Shown here: piece by piece, positions 31,701-44,231 of the stretch
Numbering within the stretch: the first letter of the stretch is position 1
Layout of the letters: each line of letters starts with the position of its first letter
Assembly (NCBI GenBank): GCA_946800325.1
Contig: OX326959.1
Coordinates: forward strand, 51,779,784-51,843,783
Reading direction: 5' to 3'
Length of the DNA stretch: 64,000 nucleotides
DNA from: Luzula sylvatica
Taxonomy: Eukaryota > Streptophyta > Magnoliopsida > Poales > Juncaceae
Position numbers and translations under genes: made by a program
Notes under the pieces: model-generated
Databases searched by the model: none
The model's input: only the letters and a program-made list of their open reading frames with translations
What the model was told of the DNA's origin: nothing

Positions 31701-33165
31701 TGAATCCGATTGCTCGATATGTTAAGATCCAATGATATTCTCGAAGCTGGTACGGTCGAACCAGGTGTACCGGTAGTGGTACCGGGCGACTGAGCTGGTA
31801 CAGTATTTAAATCAGATTGAGAAGCGACATTAGTATTGCCATTACCATTATTGTACCCATTAGAGATTAATTCTTCCCCATCGAAGTTCAAACTTCGCCT
31901 AACTGGCTTGCGAGTCTTACTGGTACCGACAGAGACTTGTACCGGTGTTTTAACTCCACTGGTACCATTATCGAACCCATTCTTACCATTCGGGGTGCAG
32001 GAACTGGGGGTTCGAATCGATTCATCAGCTACGTTTGGGGTGTGCGAATTGGGTACGTCTAGTAATTTATCAGAAGTCCCCCCGCTTGGAGGAGGCGTTT
32101 CGATTGGAGGCATCTCGATACCTTTCTTACGCACGTATTTTCGCTTGGGTCGATCTTCTATGGCCGGTTTCGGCGTAGTGGGTTTCGGCGTAGCCGTTTT
32201 TGGAGTACGAGTTTTCTGCCCTTCTTTAAAGACTTTTGGTACGTATTTTCTCCTCCTTTGCTTTGGTTGAGGGGTAGTGTTCAAATCTATACCTTGGCTA
32301 TCCAATGTTATTTGGTTCGTACCAACCTCTTCTGTCGGTACCACTTGTTGCTCCGGTTGTTGTTCAGAAAATCCAATCTGAGGTGGCGTACCGAGAGGGA
32401 ATAGACCCGGTTGGGTCTGAGCCGTACCGTTCGTTCCGGTATGAATATGGTGCGAATTATCGTTTACCATATTATTTGGAATATCCAAAATGGGCCCGTT
32501 TATTCTTTCATTTGAATAATCCATATTTAGTTGGACAGGACGAGAAGAAGAAGACGAACAACCTTGCTGAGCTGGCATGAAGAAATCCGAACTCGAAAAG
32601 CCTAGACTAGTTCGACACTCCATTTGTCCAGTATGAGGCGGGTTGACATAATTATTATACCGGTTTTCGCCCTGATAAGAGAATGTCTGAGGAGGGGCAA
32701 TTCTGTAATTCGGATGACTTGTCAGTAGCTCGGTAAGCGCACCGGTATGAGTGGCATTTTGGTTATTTGACAAACTCAAACCGTTCTGATAAGAATAAGT
32801 TTGTTGGGTCTGAATAGCACTAGTCTGAGCAGGCACTGAGAAAGGGGGAAAACCGTTATTCAAATTTTCAATTTCTGGCACATCATCGTCCAAATTAATT
32901 ATTTCTATATTCGGGGGGTATCTCGTAAAATTGTTATTTGCTTGAAACGAAGGGGGGGTGGGACCGTTCGTACCGGCATTATTATTCTGCGGTACCGACT
33001 TATAGTTGAGAAATTCGTATGGCAATCCGCCTGCGACGAAACATTTGAAAATCATTAGCGTATAAAAGTTAAATTGGCATTGTCCAGTACTTATTAGTAG
33101 GGTGTAGACAAAAAAGATGAAATTAAGAGAATAATTCAAAATTAGTTACCATTCATGGCAGCCAT
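25788..33165 (-). CDS. DME: DEMETER-like 5-methylcytosine DNA glycosylase
   Basis: A bifunctional DNA glycosylase/lyase that removes 5-methylcytosine in the nucleus to start active demethylation. Coding exons by splice sites: 33165-33150, 33030-30190, 30102-28790, 28691-28612, 28532-28448, 28348-28257, 28135-28067, 27974-27938, 27835-27753, 27652-26975, 26903-26867, 26771-26714, 26631-26492, 26404-26339, 26233-26119, 26048-26010, 25915-25788. They sum to 5877 nt in frame (1958 aa). MAAMNGGLPYEF is the start. A basic RPKRKYVRKK patch lies in the long low-complexity N-terminus. The glycosylase half-domain GDRRFSPWKGSVVDSVVG is at about 952, and the HhH motif GLGLKSVECVRLL (catalytic Lys about 1429) and PVDTNVGRI (Asp about 1447) follow. 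The 4Fe-4S cysteines are at about 1514, 1521, 1524 and 1530. A long linker (1540-1765) and an RRM-like C-terminal domain ending in VED complete it. DME rather than ROS1 is inference. Confidence 0.93.
27350..27610 (-). repeat. 78-bp coding tandem repeat in the glycosylase linker
   Basis: About four units of 26 residues (core SSSTNNMTPPFNPSTSQAPP) lie between the Fe-S cluster and the conserved EPIIEEP/IPTIKL segment. All units stay in frame. The DNA units are very alike, which points to recent expansion. Confidence 0.88.
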
Positions 33166-33870
33166 ACGAGAAATATGAGATTTTTAGCTTAAATCAAAAC
33201 ACTATTGCGTGAGTTGAAAAGCATACGAAACGCCCGCCAACAAGCAGACCTAATTCGCAATTAATTCCTGCAAAATTAAGAAAACAAAAGGGAAAACAGA
33301 TTAGAATTACTAGAAAAGTCAAATTTCATGAAAAAATGCACAATCGAGAAATTTCATCAAAATTTTAAGAAATGTGGGTCTAATACCTTTGTCCAGAAGC
33401 GAAAGCTCCAAAATTTATCTTCGTGCAATTTCAATTGATCCTGAAATCAATCCAATTAAACGAAAATTAACAAACATTTACAGATCAAACAAATTTAATC
33501 CACAACACATAAACAAACGAAAATTGTAAAACCCTGCTACTCAACTCGTTGGTAAGAACGCAAGAAAAAAAATAGATACCCCCGATAAAATGGGAAAAAA
33601 AAATCAAAACAAAAGAGGCAAGGGAAATCGGCAGATCCAAGCACGAGCTTTCTCCCTTGATCACACCCAATTACAAAAAATCAATCTCAAAACAACCAAT
33701 TAAATCTTCCTAAAATCACGAAAACAGTGCTCACCTCAAGGCGGAAGCCCAAATCCTAAAAAACGAGTAGAAAGAAAGAGAAGGAGGGGTTGGCGAGGAG
33801 GAAAGAGTGGACCTGAACATGAGAAGAAAAAAAACGAAAAAAGATTGATGTTATTTTCTCTCTATGGGAA
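33150..33870 (-). other. 5' UTR of the glycosylase gene with introns
   Basis: Good splice pairs suggest untranslated exons at about 33860-33735, 33440-33387 and 33267-33166, joining the short first coding exon (33165-33150). Donors GAG/GTGAGC (33734) and AAG/GTATTA (33386) match acceptors TTTCAG (33441) and TTGCAG (33268). No transcript data are available to confirm them. Confidence 0.55.
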
Positions 33871-33886
33871 CTAAACTGGATACGTA

Positions 33887-33895
33887 TTTTTTATA
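33887..33895 (-). promoter_or_regulatory. Likely TATA box of the glycosylase gene
   Basis: TATAAAAAA on the minus strand, about 30 bp before a pyrimidine-rich stretch that begins the presumed 5' UTR near 33860. Confidence 0.45.
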
Positions 33896-33899
33896 CGGT

Positions 33900-36800
33900 G
33901 TAATTCACTCTCTGACATGTGGGTCCCACTTTTTAGTGGGATCCACTTGGCATCCTCACATTTTGACATGTGCAATTATCAGTTCTCTCTTCACGCGAAG
34001 ACAGGCAATTTGTTCTGAACTCGGTTTATCATATACAGTATACTCTATACGCCGACGTGTTAAATATTTCAAATTAGCCCTCGGAAAATTATTTATTCTT
34101 AGTACTATAAACAATAAATAAAACTGGGTGAAAAAAATAAGAGAGAAGTTGAGGGGCATTAGTGGAAAAGTGGGTTGAACAAGAAAAGAGGGGAAAAAAA
34201 AGGTGAAAATGGAATTTTTGTCAGTTTTAAAGAAACGGTGGGTTAGGTTTGGTGGTAGTTCGCTGATATCGGTCTACGATGAGCCTGTGAACCGGGTGCA
34301 AAGATGAGTCTTCGGTCGTCGGATACACAAACTGTGGATGTGTATAGTTTCTTAAATTTCTGTTTATTAGTTTGGGATTTTATTTTCACCTTCATATGCA
34401 GTTGCTAATTTTTCTAATCTCCGTTCAAATCAAATGTTTAACTCTTTATTTTGTTTTATTTGTTTTTGTAATGTTATTTCGAGTGACAAAATTAAAATTA
34501 ATGTTCGTTAATACTCTATATTTTGTTATGATGTTGGATTGTCCGACTAAAATTTAGCAATAATATATTAATAGAATGATTAACCAGAATATTTTTTGTA
34601 AGTATAAAAATCAATGTTCGTTAATAATTTGATATTTTTCTTTTATTATGTTTGATAGTTAACTAAATTTAAATGAAAATATTAATTGATGATATTGTGA
34701 TGTATATATATTTTTATATTTATTTATTAAATTTTATATTTATGTTTTTTATGATCGAACTAAGATGACGAGTTTTCAAAATAATTGATGTGAAGTGTTT
34801 ATGTTAGTGTTAGTGTCGCTTTCAAATAAAATATACCGAAAAGAAAAACGTGACGACTATGAAAAGCGGGAAGTACAATTTACTTTATTGATTTAAAATT
34901 GACTTAAAAATTTCGGCGGGACGAAATTATTCTCGTTAATACTTTTACCGACTCGTAAGTTCTATAAATAAATAAATCGATAACCGTTGATAAGTTAGTA
35001 ACGACTATGTAACCGAGATTCATTTTATCATATATTTTTTATTTTCAGTCGATATATTTTGAAATATTATAATAAACATAAAGAATAGTCAAAATATGAA
35101 AAGTCAACAAAAATTATATTCAATATATTTTGTGGTTAATTTCAACAGAAACATATATTTTGAAAATTAGGATGATTTTATAAAAATCAGAAACCAGGGG
35201 GGGTTTTCTGAAACATTATAAAAAATATGCCAGTGGAATAAAGACTTAAATAAATAATGGGACCGCTAGCACTGATTTCCTGACCAAGTAATAATTACAA
35301 GTTATTCCGTAGAACATTTTCACTGCACTTTACATGGACCAGGAGTACATACGTTTTTTATTTGTGTTCGGTTTATATGTTTTTAACAAACCAGGTTTAT
35401 CTAAGGTATTATCATTGGGATAGGGACTTCTCGCGTGATTAACAAGTGACTTATTGTATGTTCTTTATGACTTTATCTTGTTTTGTCTCCATTGCTTCAA
35501 CTGGAGATCTCCGTTCTTACATATTCATTATTTGTTTAAGAAATTAAATATATTTTGGCCAGTATAAATATTTTATAGACAGTTTCGCTGTTATTAAAAT
35601 ATAGTAATGATACATTTTAAAAGCAAGAAAATTAAATTTTAGCATTTATAATACTTTATTTTAATATAATATGTATAATTATTAGGTTTAATATGTTAAT
35701 TATCTTATAAGTCTATCAAGTTAATTTGTTAGTAATTTTTTTTTACAAGGCCAAAGAGAAAGAGAGATCTCAAGTTTTTATGAAATGGAGAGAATTAAAT
35801 GTTATTTTTGGGGAAAAGCCTGAAAGTGTAGACTCAATCAAATTACAATATTGTTGTCTATATTTGTTTATTTATGATTTGAGTATCTTTACCGTTAAAG
35901 ATCTTTACCGTTAAAGGATCTTTGTCTTGTCTGACTTGTTCCTTATAAAGGTCGGCGCGAAAGAAATGACGACTAGTTTCGTCACGATACGATTAAAATA
36001 TGACGTCAATATATTAATGTTTTAATAATATTATATAATTATTTATCTAACATAATTTTATAAAAAGTTTAGATATCGTGACAATAAACTATTTTATTGA
36101 ATTAATTTGATATTAATATATGTTAAATAAATTTGTAATAATCAATAAGTATGATAATAAAAATATTAATTTTTTAATTGTGTATGAATCCCTCACTGTA
36201 GTTGTGCCTAGTGAAAAAGAATCTTCTTACTCCTCTTTCTCTCACCAACTGAATAGAATAGATTTTAGATTTTTGCAACAATAAAAAAAAAAAAAAAGTT
36301 AAAAGACAACACCAACTGGGCTTTGTCCCTTTTTTTCACAATACCCCCAAAAATATATTCATCTTACATGATAGATTGTACAATTGAATTTTTTTTCTTT
36401 TATTAATTTAAAAGAGAAGTTATTGTCGTAATGTTATATTTTATGAAATTATTTTGTTATATTTTTAAATGTTTTATTCTTTCAAATTTTCATATAATTT
36501 GTTTGTAAGTGATATATGTTATTTTTTAATAAAAATATGTGAAATTCATAAAAGAAAAAGATTTAAGTGTATTATGATATACGGCGAATGTTTTTTAAAT
36601 TGACGAACTTAATATGGAATAACTTAATTCAACTTTTTATGTTGGAGCAAACACAGAACAATAAACAATACGAAAAATATGCAAACATAAATTAAAATGG
36701 AAAAAATGAAAGTATTAGAGTGTGTACCTTCGATAATCTCAAAGAAAAAAGATGTCGCCGTGTCTTCTCTTATGCTAAAAAATAAAGGACGAGACTCTTT

Positions 36801-39680
36801 ATATAGATCGGGTGGCTGAAAAATGAATAAATTGGTTAAATGTACCGAAATAAATTCAATTTTGAATTTCTATTCTAATTGACATTTGACTTTCTACTTT
36901 TTAACATACAATGTATTTGCTAATTTGAAATTTTTATTGACCGTTATAGATCATTTTGGTTACGTACGATTTATAACACCTTGCAGACAGTAGCGTATCT
37001 TTGCTCTCAATTGACTATGAAGGTATAAATATTTTTAAATTGATTTATTTTTTAGTACAAATGACCCGAATAGATTGTTTTACCATCACTAATAAAATAA
37101 AGTAATTTTGTTGCAAAAGTCACAAGTTGTTGTACTAAAAAAATCAAGGACTATATAGCATATTTGTCAATAAAAATATCACAAAGAGAGAAGGGTATGC
37201 TTATTTCTCTGAAAAAGCCAAAAAAGTAAGATAAAAAAGTAATATTTTATTCACCAGTGGATCCTACTAGTTGATGATTCCAAATGGAGTTAAAAATTGA
37301 TATAGACTTGGTCTGCAACATTAAATGTGTACGGATAAACATTGAATTAATTATATTATTATATATTAGCATATCTAATCATTTGAATTTGAGAATACTG
37401 AATCTCTCAGAAAGAAAGAGAATACTTTTTCATGATTGTCAAATCAGTGTTATTTTATTTTATTTTTGAAAATTGAACTAGACAAGACAAACAAGTATGA
37501 AAATCACATGATATATAATATATCTTATTTTATTCATAGAGTAACCAACTTCAGTTTTTATCTAAATATTGAATTTTTATATTTTCAATATTTGATATTT
37601 TAAAATTTAAATGGAATAGATTAATACAGTGAATAGATTTTATTGGGTCTTTTCTTTATCACTAGATATATATATCAACATGTTAATAAATTATTATACA
37701 ATTTCTTAATTATCTGTCATTAAAAGTAAAATAAAGTGTAGAAAACTTAAGAAGTTGAAAAACAAATGCTATTTTTTAACAAGTGAAAATAATTATTATA
37801 TTCATTTATATTCCAGTAATTTATTTAAAAGCATATTATATATACAAATTAACTGTATAGGACAACAAAAGCTATTTATGGGATCTCCAGTTGGTCATGA
37901 AATGGAGACATCCACTTAGGATAGCACAAAGAAAAAAGCTTGGGGAATCTAGTGATTAAAAACAAAAAATATGATTATTCGTACTACATATTTTTTGCAT
38001 GTTTTGCAGAAAGACTTCACGTGACTTTTATAATAGAAGATTCTCCTGTCTTGATATTAAAGCCCAACTTAATTTGTACGGTCGAAAATTTATATTTATT
38101 TATTAAACGACGAAGACTATTTGTTCTCGTTAATTATTATTTTTAATTATATTTTGAAATAAGATTATAAAATAATATATCATAATAGCTCTTAATTATG
38201 TGCAATTTTTTTTTGTTACAGAAATGATGACGTTAAAATAATGATATCAGCAGTTTTGGGTAATGATGTCAAAGTAATGATGTTATAAATATTATAATTA
38301 TAATTATAATTCTGAAAGACATACAATTCAGCATGACCAAGCTGTGAAAAATAATATATATATGAAATATATTCTTTTGATTTATCAGTTTTAAAAAGAT
38401 TTTGCTTCGTGAATCTTTTTAATATTTGACCATTTCTTTTTCGTATTTTAAATTGCACAGCATATTTTCAAAATATCATTTTTAACTTATAAATCGAGTC
38501 AACGAAACAGAGGTAACAGAAGAAAAATCTTGACATTTGAATAACTGAATTTTATAAAATATTGAAGGACGAATAATGGGCATACAATTTGATTAAGAAA
38601 TTATATCAAAAGCATCAAACAAGAAAAAAAATACCAAAAAGACTAACAAAAACCTCCAAAAACAATTTGAAATGTTGATAAAAATGTAATAAAACATACC
38701 TCGAAACAGCTCGAGAATCTTGATTAATTCCTTTCTTGTCTTCAAAGAAAAAGATCGTCTCTTTTTTCTTCTTCTTTTATGGATTAAAGGGTGTTTATGA
38801 AATTTTTGACCGGTACCAATTGGTACAATTGACAGAGCAAAAGATCAATGTAAAAATCCATTTTGCCAATTTATAAAGGAAGATTTTAGATGGAGACAAC
38901 CAGATTTAACGATGGAGTATTAAGTTATTTCCTTTGATTAATTACGCACCTTGATCAAGATCAAATGAATTAAACCAATTTTGATTTGCATTAACATCCT
39001 CTCCATTATAGTAATTACTTGAGAAGTCCCTTGTTGTCAAATGAATACTTATTTGGTTCTAATGGATGCTTCCATTCTTTGGGTTCTTCTAAATATTGTT
39101 TCTATGGAGGTGGATTTACAAACCAAATTAAGAAAATAAATGATGGAGTTAATTTCTTTGCTTGTGTATAGTAAAATATTACATGGCATTATGTTGTGAG
39201 GATCTTTATTTATTTGGAAAATAGTACAAAAAAAAAATGGTTCAATAGTTGGAACTTGCAAGATGAAAAAAAAATGTCTGAAATCGTGTGAAAAAATAAT
39301 AAATGTTTTCTTAAAATACTAATTAATCTCTTAAATTATTAATTTCCTTCCTATATGCTTGGCAAAAGTTGCATTAATTTTAAGAAGTACCTCTAATGTT
39401 ACAGGTATTGAGAAATAGATTTGTCTCGCCATTAAGTTTATCCTTAAATATTAACAAATTATATTGTTTCATGCATAATATTTTAGGTAGTTATATTTAT
39501 GACAAAATCTCACATGTACAGCCCAAAAACCTGAAAAATATCATGAATACCAGTGGCAATGGTGGGTAATATTGTTTACTAAAAATAATAACAATTTACT
39601 AGAAAAATCTATAAATTGTTTTTTTTATTAGGATAAAAATCTTACACTTGTTAAATGTAGGCATATCAAATGCACAATTT
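33900..39680. other. AT-rich intergenic DNA, no gene seen
   Basis: About 5.8 kb between the glycosylase promoter and the 3' side of SIG2. All frames are short and without domains. I found no clear element ends, tRNA or other RNA gene. Confidence 0.6.
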
Positions 39681-39687
39681 TTTTTAG

Positions 39688-39850
39688 CAATGATAACAGA
39701 CACCTACATTTGCACCTAGATACATACGTGACAAATCATAATGTAGTCACGCTTAACTTAAAAAAATGTAAGTGTTTTAACTTTGAATGCCACTTATCTA
39801 TCTAGATGCAAAATTTAAATATGAAATCTAGGTGTCTGTCATTGTTGATA
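39688..39850. mobile_element. Likely 163-bp MITE
   Basis: Imperfect inverted repeats face each other. The left reads CAATGATAACAGACACCTACAT, given here in two parts: CAATGATAACAGACACC then TACAT. The right, on the other strand, reads CAACAATGACAGACACC then TAGAT. The flanks are tttttag on both sides (39681-39687 and 39851-39857), a weak low-complexity duplication. Superfamily not assignable. Confidence 0.55.
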
Positions 39851-39907
39851 TTTTTAGTCCTTCGTAAACAACAATAACAATACGTAAAATTAACTGATTT
39901 TGTACTG

Positions 39908-39945
39908 ATAACGGATAACGGATAACGGATAACGGATTACGGGTA
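39908..39945 (+). repeat. (GGATAAC)n short tandem repeat
   Basis: About four to five copies of the 7-mer ggataac, the last altered to ggattac. It is a simple local array, not a telomere-type unit. Confidence 0.8.
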
Positions 39946-40895
39946 CTATGCATTTTTTGTGAACCATATTTGTAGACATTATTTCTATATATTATAAAGT
40001 AAAATTTAGCTTAAATTATCATCACAATGAGTAAAAAGTACAATATTTTAATAATATGAATTATGATATTTAATTGCACTTACTAAAAAATAAAAAATAC
40101 TGATATCTTAATTAACAAATCGACATGCATAAGTTTATAAATTTTTGATTTATCTTTATATTCGTACCTTAAAACTAAAATAACAAAAAAAAACAAAATT
40201 GAAATATTTAAACACTAAATTGTCAATTTTAACATTTTATTTTGGAAATAGTAAAACTAAAATAATAGAAAAAATTAGAACATTAAACTCCAATCCTGCA
40301 ATTAGTGAATAAATGATATGCATGCATAATTATTTTTATATTACGGGTAAAATATATTAAATTGTATACAAATATACTGTGACGATTAGCAAATAGTTTA
40401 TTGATCATACATGACGGTATTCGGCAATGCCAAATAAAAGGAGATTAGTTTTTGTTTTGTTTTGTTTTTATTTTCCTTTATATAACAAGTATGATTGTTC
40501 TCCAAATGAATGGAGATGAAAATGATGAGGCACCAAATTTTTAGGTCCCTTTTATAGAAAGAGAACCATGCCAAAAGAATTATATTTGATTCTCCATCTT
40601 TCCCAAAAGGGGTATTGTGCCCTCACCACCATAATAATAAAAGCTTATCCATTTCTTTGATTAATATCTTCAATTCACTTGACCAACTACAAACCAAAAT
40701 AGTGAAAAATCTTTTGAAACCCATGATTTATTCTTGTGCCAAAGTCCAAAAAGCTTCAAAATCTTTCTTTAATAGGGGAAAAATAACATTATTACATTTA
40801 ATAAAAAAGGAAATTTCAAATTTACACACCTATACAACATGAATATAACATTTGTAAAAATACATCTGAAACTCTAAACCTTTACCTCCTCGTTC
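39946..40895. other. Downstream flank of SIG2, no gene seen
   Basis: AT-rich. The frame at 40615-40842 has no domain. The SIG2 3' UTR should lie in the last few hundred bases. Confidence 0.55.
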
Positions 40896-43818
40896 CTACA
40901 AGTACTGTTTCAACAACTCTACTCGTTTCTTGCTTTTTAGCTTTCGCAACGCACAATTCTCGATTTGTCTCACTCTCTCTCTACTTATTCCTATCATATC
41001 CCCAATTTCTTGTAAAGTCCTGCATCGTCCATCACCTTCGAACCCATATCGCCACCTCACCACTTGTTGTTCTCTCGGATGTAATGTATCTACAACCGCT
41101 CGTATGCCTTCATTTTCACACTCTTTCTTGACAAGATAGTCTGGTGTATCTTCCTCTCTACCCGGTAATATCTCCTGTAAAAATATTATTTTACAAGAAA
41201 AACAAGTTAAATTATGATACTCAGAAGAATAGAAGAGAAATAAATACCTCTAATGTGGTAGTACTGTCGAATCCAGTGGTAGAATAGAGAGAAATGGGGG
41301 CTTTGGGGAGCAATAAAACCGCATCGACCATCTTTTTCGAAAGACCAGATGCTTTTGCAATGTCCTCTGCCTCGAATTTCTTCTCAGTTAGTCCTGCGCA
41401 TTTCATTTCTTTTATTGCCATCTTAACTTTGTAACTTGCATTCACCATGTACGCCTGTTCAAATATAAAAGAAAACATGAAATTCATATTCTTTTAGCAA
41501 ATATTTTGAAAAGTTGGAAGTACCGGCAAGTCGATGAGTCGTGATCTCTCAGTGAGACCTTTCTGAATAGCTTGTCTGATCCACCAATGTGCATAAGTAG
41601 AGAATTTGAATCCCTTTGCGCTATCAAACTTTTCAAGCGCTCTCGATAGTCCCCTACACCCTTCCTAATATTAAATAAAATCAAACCATCAAAAAGCGCT
41701 CTTGATAGTAAATCGAAGATCAAAATAAATGATAACGAACCTGAACGAGATCTTCAAAGCTAAGGTGATTACTTCTGTACTTCTTCGCAATGGAGATAAC
41801 GAGACGGATATTACTCTTAATCATCGTCTCTTGACATTTCTTCCCGTGATTCACTCTATTTTGTAATGTTTTTTGGTCCACTTGAGCCGCCGCGGCCCAC
41901 ATCTCAAAACTCGGCTCCGTCCCGCTCATGCCCGTCAATTGCTTTTGTATATCTTTCAGCTTCAACAAGTCCTACATCATTAAACAATATATTTTGAAAT
42001 AAAAATAAAAAATAAAATAAAATACATGGAAATTTGAATTTAAGTTTACCTGAACGCCTAAAGATAATTCTCGTTCTTGAGCGATAGTCAAATTCTTGTA
42101 CCTGCCGGCAATCCTTCTATATTTGGTTAATGGATCTTTGGTGCCGTATTTCTGCTTCCTCTTTCTCCTGCTATACGACCTGACCGGAACGACCCGGGCA
42201 GCCCACTTATCCGTCGCCCTCTGCCTCTTCTCTTTCCTCTCCTTGTGTCGTGTGGACCCCACCTTCACCGCCACATCATCGTTATTTAACGGAACATCTT
42301 CATCCTCTATCGGGTCCTCGAGTGGGTTTAAAAGTTCTGTCAGCAGCAATTCCGATGCGAGGATCGAAGGCCCGGGGTCCGAGTCGAAAGGGTTCGGCAC
42401 GGATTTCAATGCAGTTGGTGAGGGTTTGGGGTATGCGGAAGGATTTAACAAGGATTCAAAAGCCGCGTTCGAAGGGCTGGAATGAGGGAAGGGGTTCAGT
42501 GCGGATTCCAATGCAAGAATAGTGGACTTTGTGTGGGTCTCAGGCACGGATTCCGAAGCGGGGTTTGAGGAGTTGTTAGGATTAGTATGGAAGAGTTGAA
42601 CGGCTTCTTTGGACACTTCGAGTGCAGTTCTGGCGAGTGCGAGAGCCTGCGTGGCTGCGGCGATTATATCTGCCTCTTTGTCGGTTAGGAGAGTTTCGTT
42701 TTCTATTGTCACTTCCATGGTAGTCTGCCAAATAAAAAAAATTAATATTTAAATTTTAATTAGCATATATAAATTTTCGACGAGTGGATTGTCTGAACTT
42801 ACGGTTACAGCCTTGCATCTGAATTTAATTGTTTGGTTGCTAATTGTAAGAATAGCCTTTTGATCAATCCTTCGAATGTATCTTTTGGATCTGAATTCTC
42901 TCGTTTCAACTAAATTATGTGATCTGAAAGTATTATCGATGAAATAAATTAGCGTACATGAATAGTAAAAATAGATATATCGGGTAAAGAGTATAGTGTT
43001 TATCTTTTGAATTACCTTCTATTCCCATTTTATGGAGCCTATATTTAAGGTTTAAACATTGGGTATAAAACTAATGACATTGAATAAGATCGGTCTCGAA
43101 CTGGTACTGGTACAGGTACGCATTGACACCAATTGGTATTGAAAATACTTGCAAAGGAGGAATTAGCGATACTTTTAGAGAGTTTAATTTAGACTTGAAT
43201 GTGTTACAACTTGTAAACATTTAATCAATGAAGTATGGTTTTATATTTTAGATTTAAGCCTTAATCTAGCAAAAATGACGAGAAAACAAATAATGAAGAA
43301 ATTTGTACAACCCCAAAAAGAAAATTCCTACCAAAGGACTCACCTTTTTAAGTCATGAATGAAGCTGAAACTAATGAAACCATAGATTTCAAATATCCTG
43401 TTCTGTTAGAAATCCAATCCAAACCGAATCCAATTCTGATCCCATTATAAAATTCTCCTTAAATCAAACTTTTCTTGATCCAATCTAATAATATACTATG
43501 TTTCTACTAAAAAACAGTATAATCTTGTTTCCCATTCTTTATTTGGATCAAAATTATACTGTAATTACCAGTCTGGAGTTGCTATTCGAATATAATTTTA
43601 CTAAAACAAGCAATGGTTAAATCCTTAAACCAAAATCGATAATAAAACAAGCAAAGAAGAAACGTCTACAACCCAAAAGAACTGAAAATTCCAAACATAT
43701 AAGAACAAACTGGTAATAGATTTTTTGGATTTTTAGTTTACCGTAGTGAGGAACCAAAACGCCATCTGGTATAGCAGAAATGAGGAGCGAAGCCCGTCAA
43801 AGAAGCCGAGGCTACCAT
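40896..43818 (-). CDS. SIG2: Plastid RNA polymerase sigma factor, SIG2 type
   Basis: A nuclear-encoded sigma-70 subunit that directs the plastid-encoded RNA polymerase to promoters; in Arabidopsis SIG2 serves mainly plastid tRNA genes. Exons: 43818-43742, 42923-42803, 42724-42050, 41971-41741, 41664-41524, 41454-41248, 41174-40896 (1731 nt, 576 aa, all phases agree). [16 protein letters not shown] and the following Ser/Arg-rich part form a transit peptide. [18 protein letters not shown] (about 70-90) resembles the SIG2 N-terminal signature. Region 2 has [16 protein letters not shown] (about 341) and [15 protein letters not shown] (about 390). Region 3 follows [11 protein letters not shown], and region 4 has the [23 protein letters not shown] (about 530-550), ending LLKQYL. 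Bacterial origin is excluded by introns and the transit peptide. SIG2 rather than other SIGs is a comparison from memory. Confidence 0.93.
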
Positions 43819-44218
43819 TTCTCCTCCAGTCGTATCATAAACTGAAGAAAGCAGTCAGGAATGTGTACGTTCAGTGAGCTATAATGGGAGAGAAATGGAG
43901 ATAGAGAGATGGTTTAGCCGGCGTTGAGTTCTCCGCCGCATCCACGACCTCTCTCGCGCCTATGGCCTTCGGATAAAATGATAAGGTAGAGAGGGAGACT
44001 GTGTGTTATTTTGTACCCCGCTTTTTCAAGTTCAACTTCGACGATTTGAGAATCTGGTTTTATAAATTCGAGACTTACGTTCCAGGTTCTTTTTTACCCT
44101 GGCCCTTCTGTAAAATGTTGTACTTGTAAGTTGTAACTCGAAATATACACAATTAAAGAAGATTCGAATTCGAATTTCCAACTCTCAGGACGAATGTTAT
44201 GATTGTTTTCGATATTTT
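43819..44218 (-). promoter_or_regulatory. SIG2 5' UTR and promoter
   Basis: The stretch between the SIG2 start and the copia relic. A TATA-like TTTATAAAACC lies near 44057-44067 on the minus strand. The promoter-proximal region is thus only about 400 bp before transposon sequence starts. Confidence 0.4.
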
Positions 44219-44230
44219 GCTCTGATACCA
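44219..44230 (-). other. Copia primer-binding site relic
   Basis: Minus-strand TGGTATCAGAGC, identical to the PBS of the intact copia element, placed right beside the LTR relic at 44232-47246. Confidence 0.85.
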
Positions 44231-44231
44231 A

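Noticed and set aside
28733..33139. Single 1468-codon protein with an N-terminal membrane segment
   Set aside because: The hydrophobic start and an internal hydrophobic insert (30103-30189) are introns with good GT-AG sites. Splicing gives the known glycosylase order.
36640..38830. Two similar AT-rich stretches (near 36650-36830 and 38650-38830) as an LTR pair
   Set aside because: The likeness is loose (shared ctcaaagaaaaaagat and cttct-rich parts), with no TG/CA ends, PBS or duplication.
39908..39945. Interstitial telomere repeat
   Set aside because: The unit is GGATAAC, not the plant telomere heptamer TTTAGGG.
40896..42724. Bacterial sigma-70 gene from contamination or transfer
   Set aside because: Six introns in phase and a Ser/Arg-rich transit peptide show it is a nuclear gene for a plastid protein.
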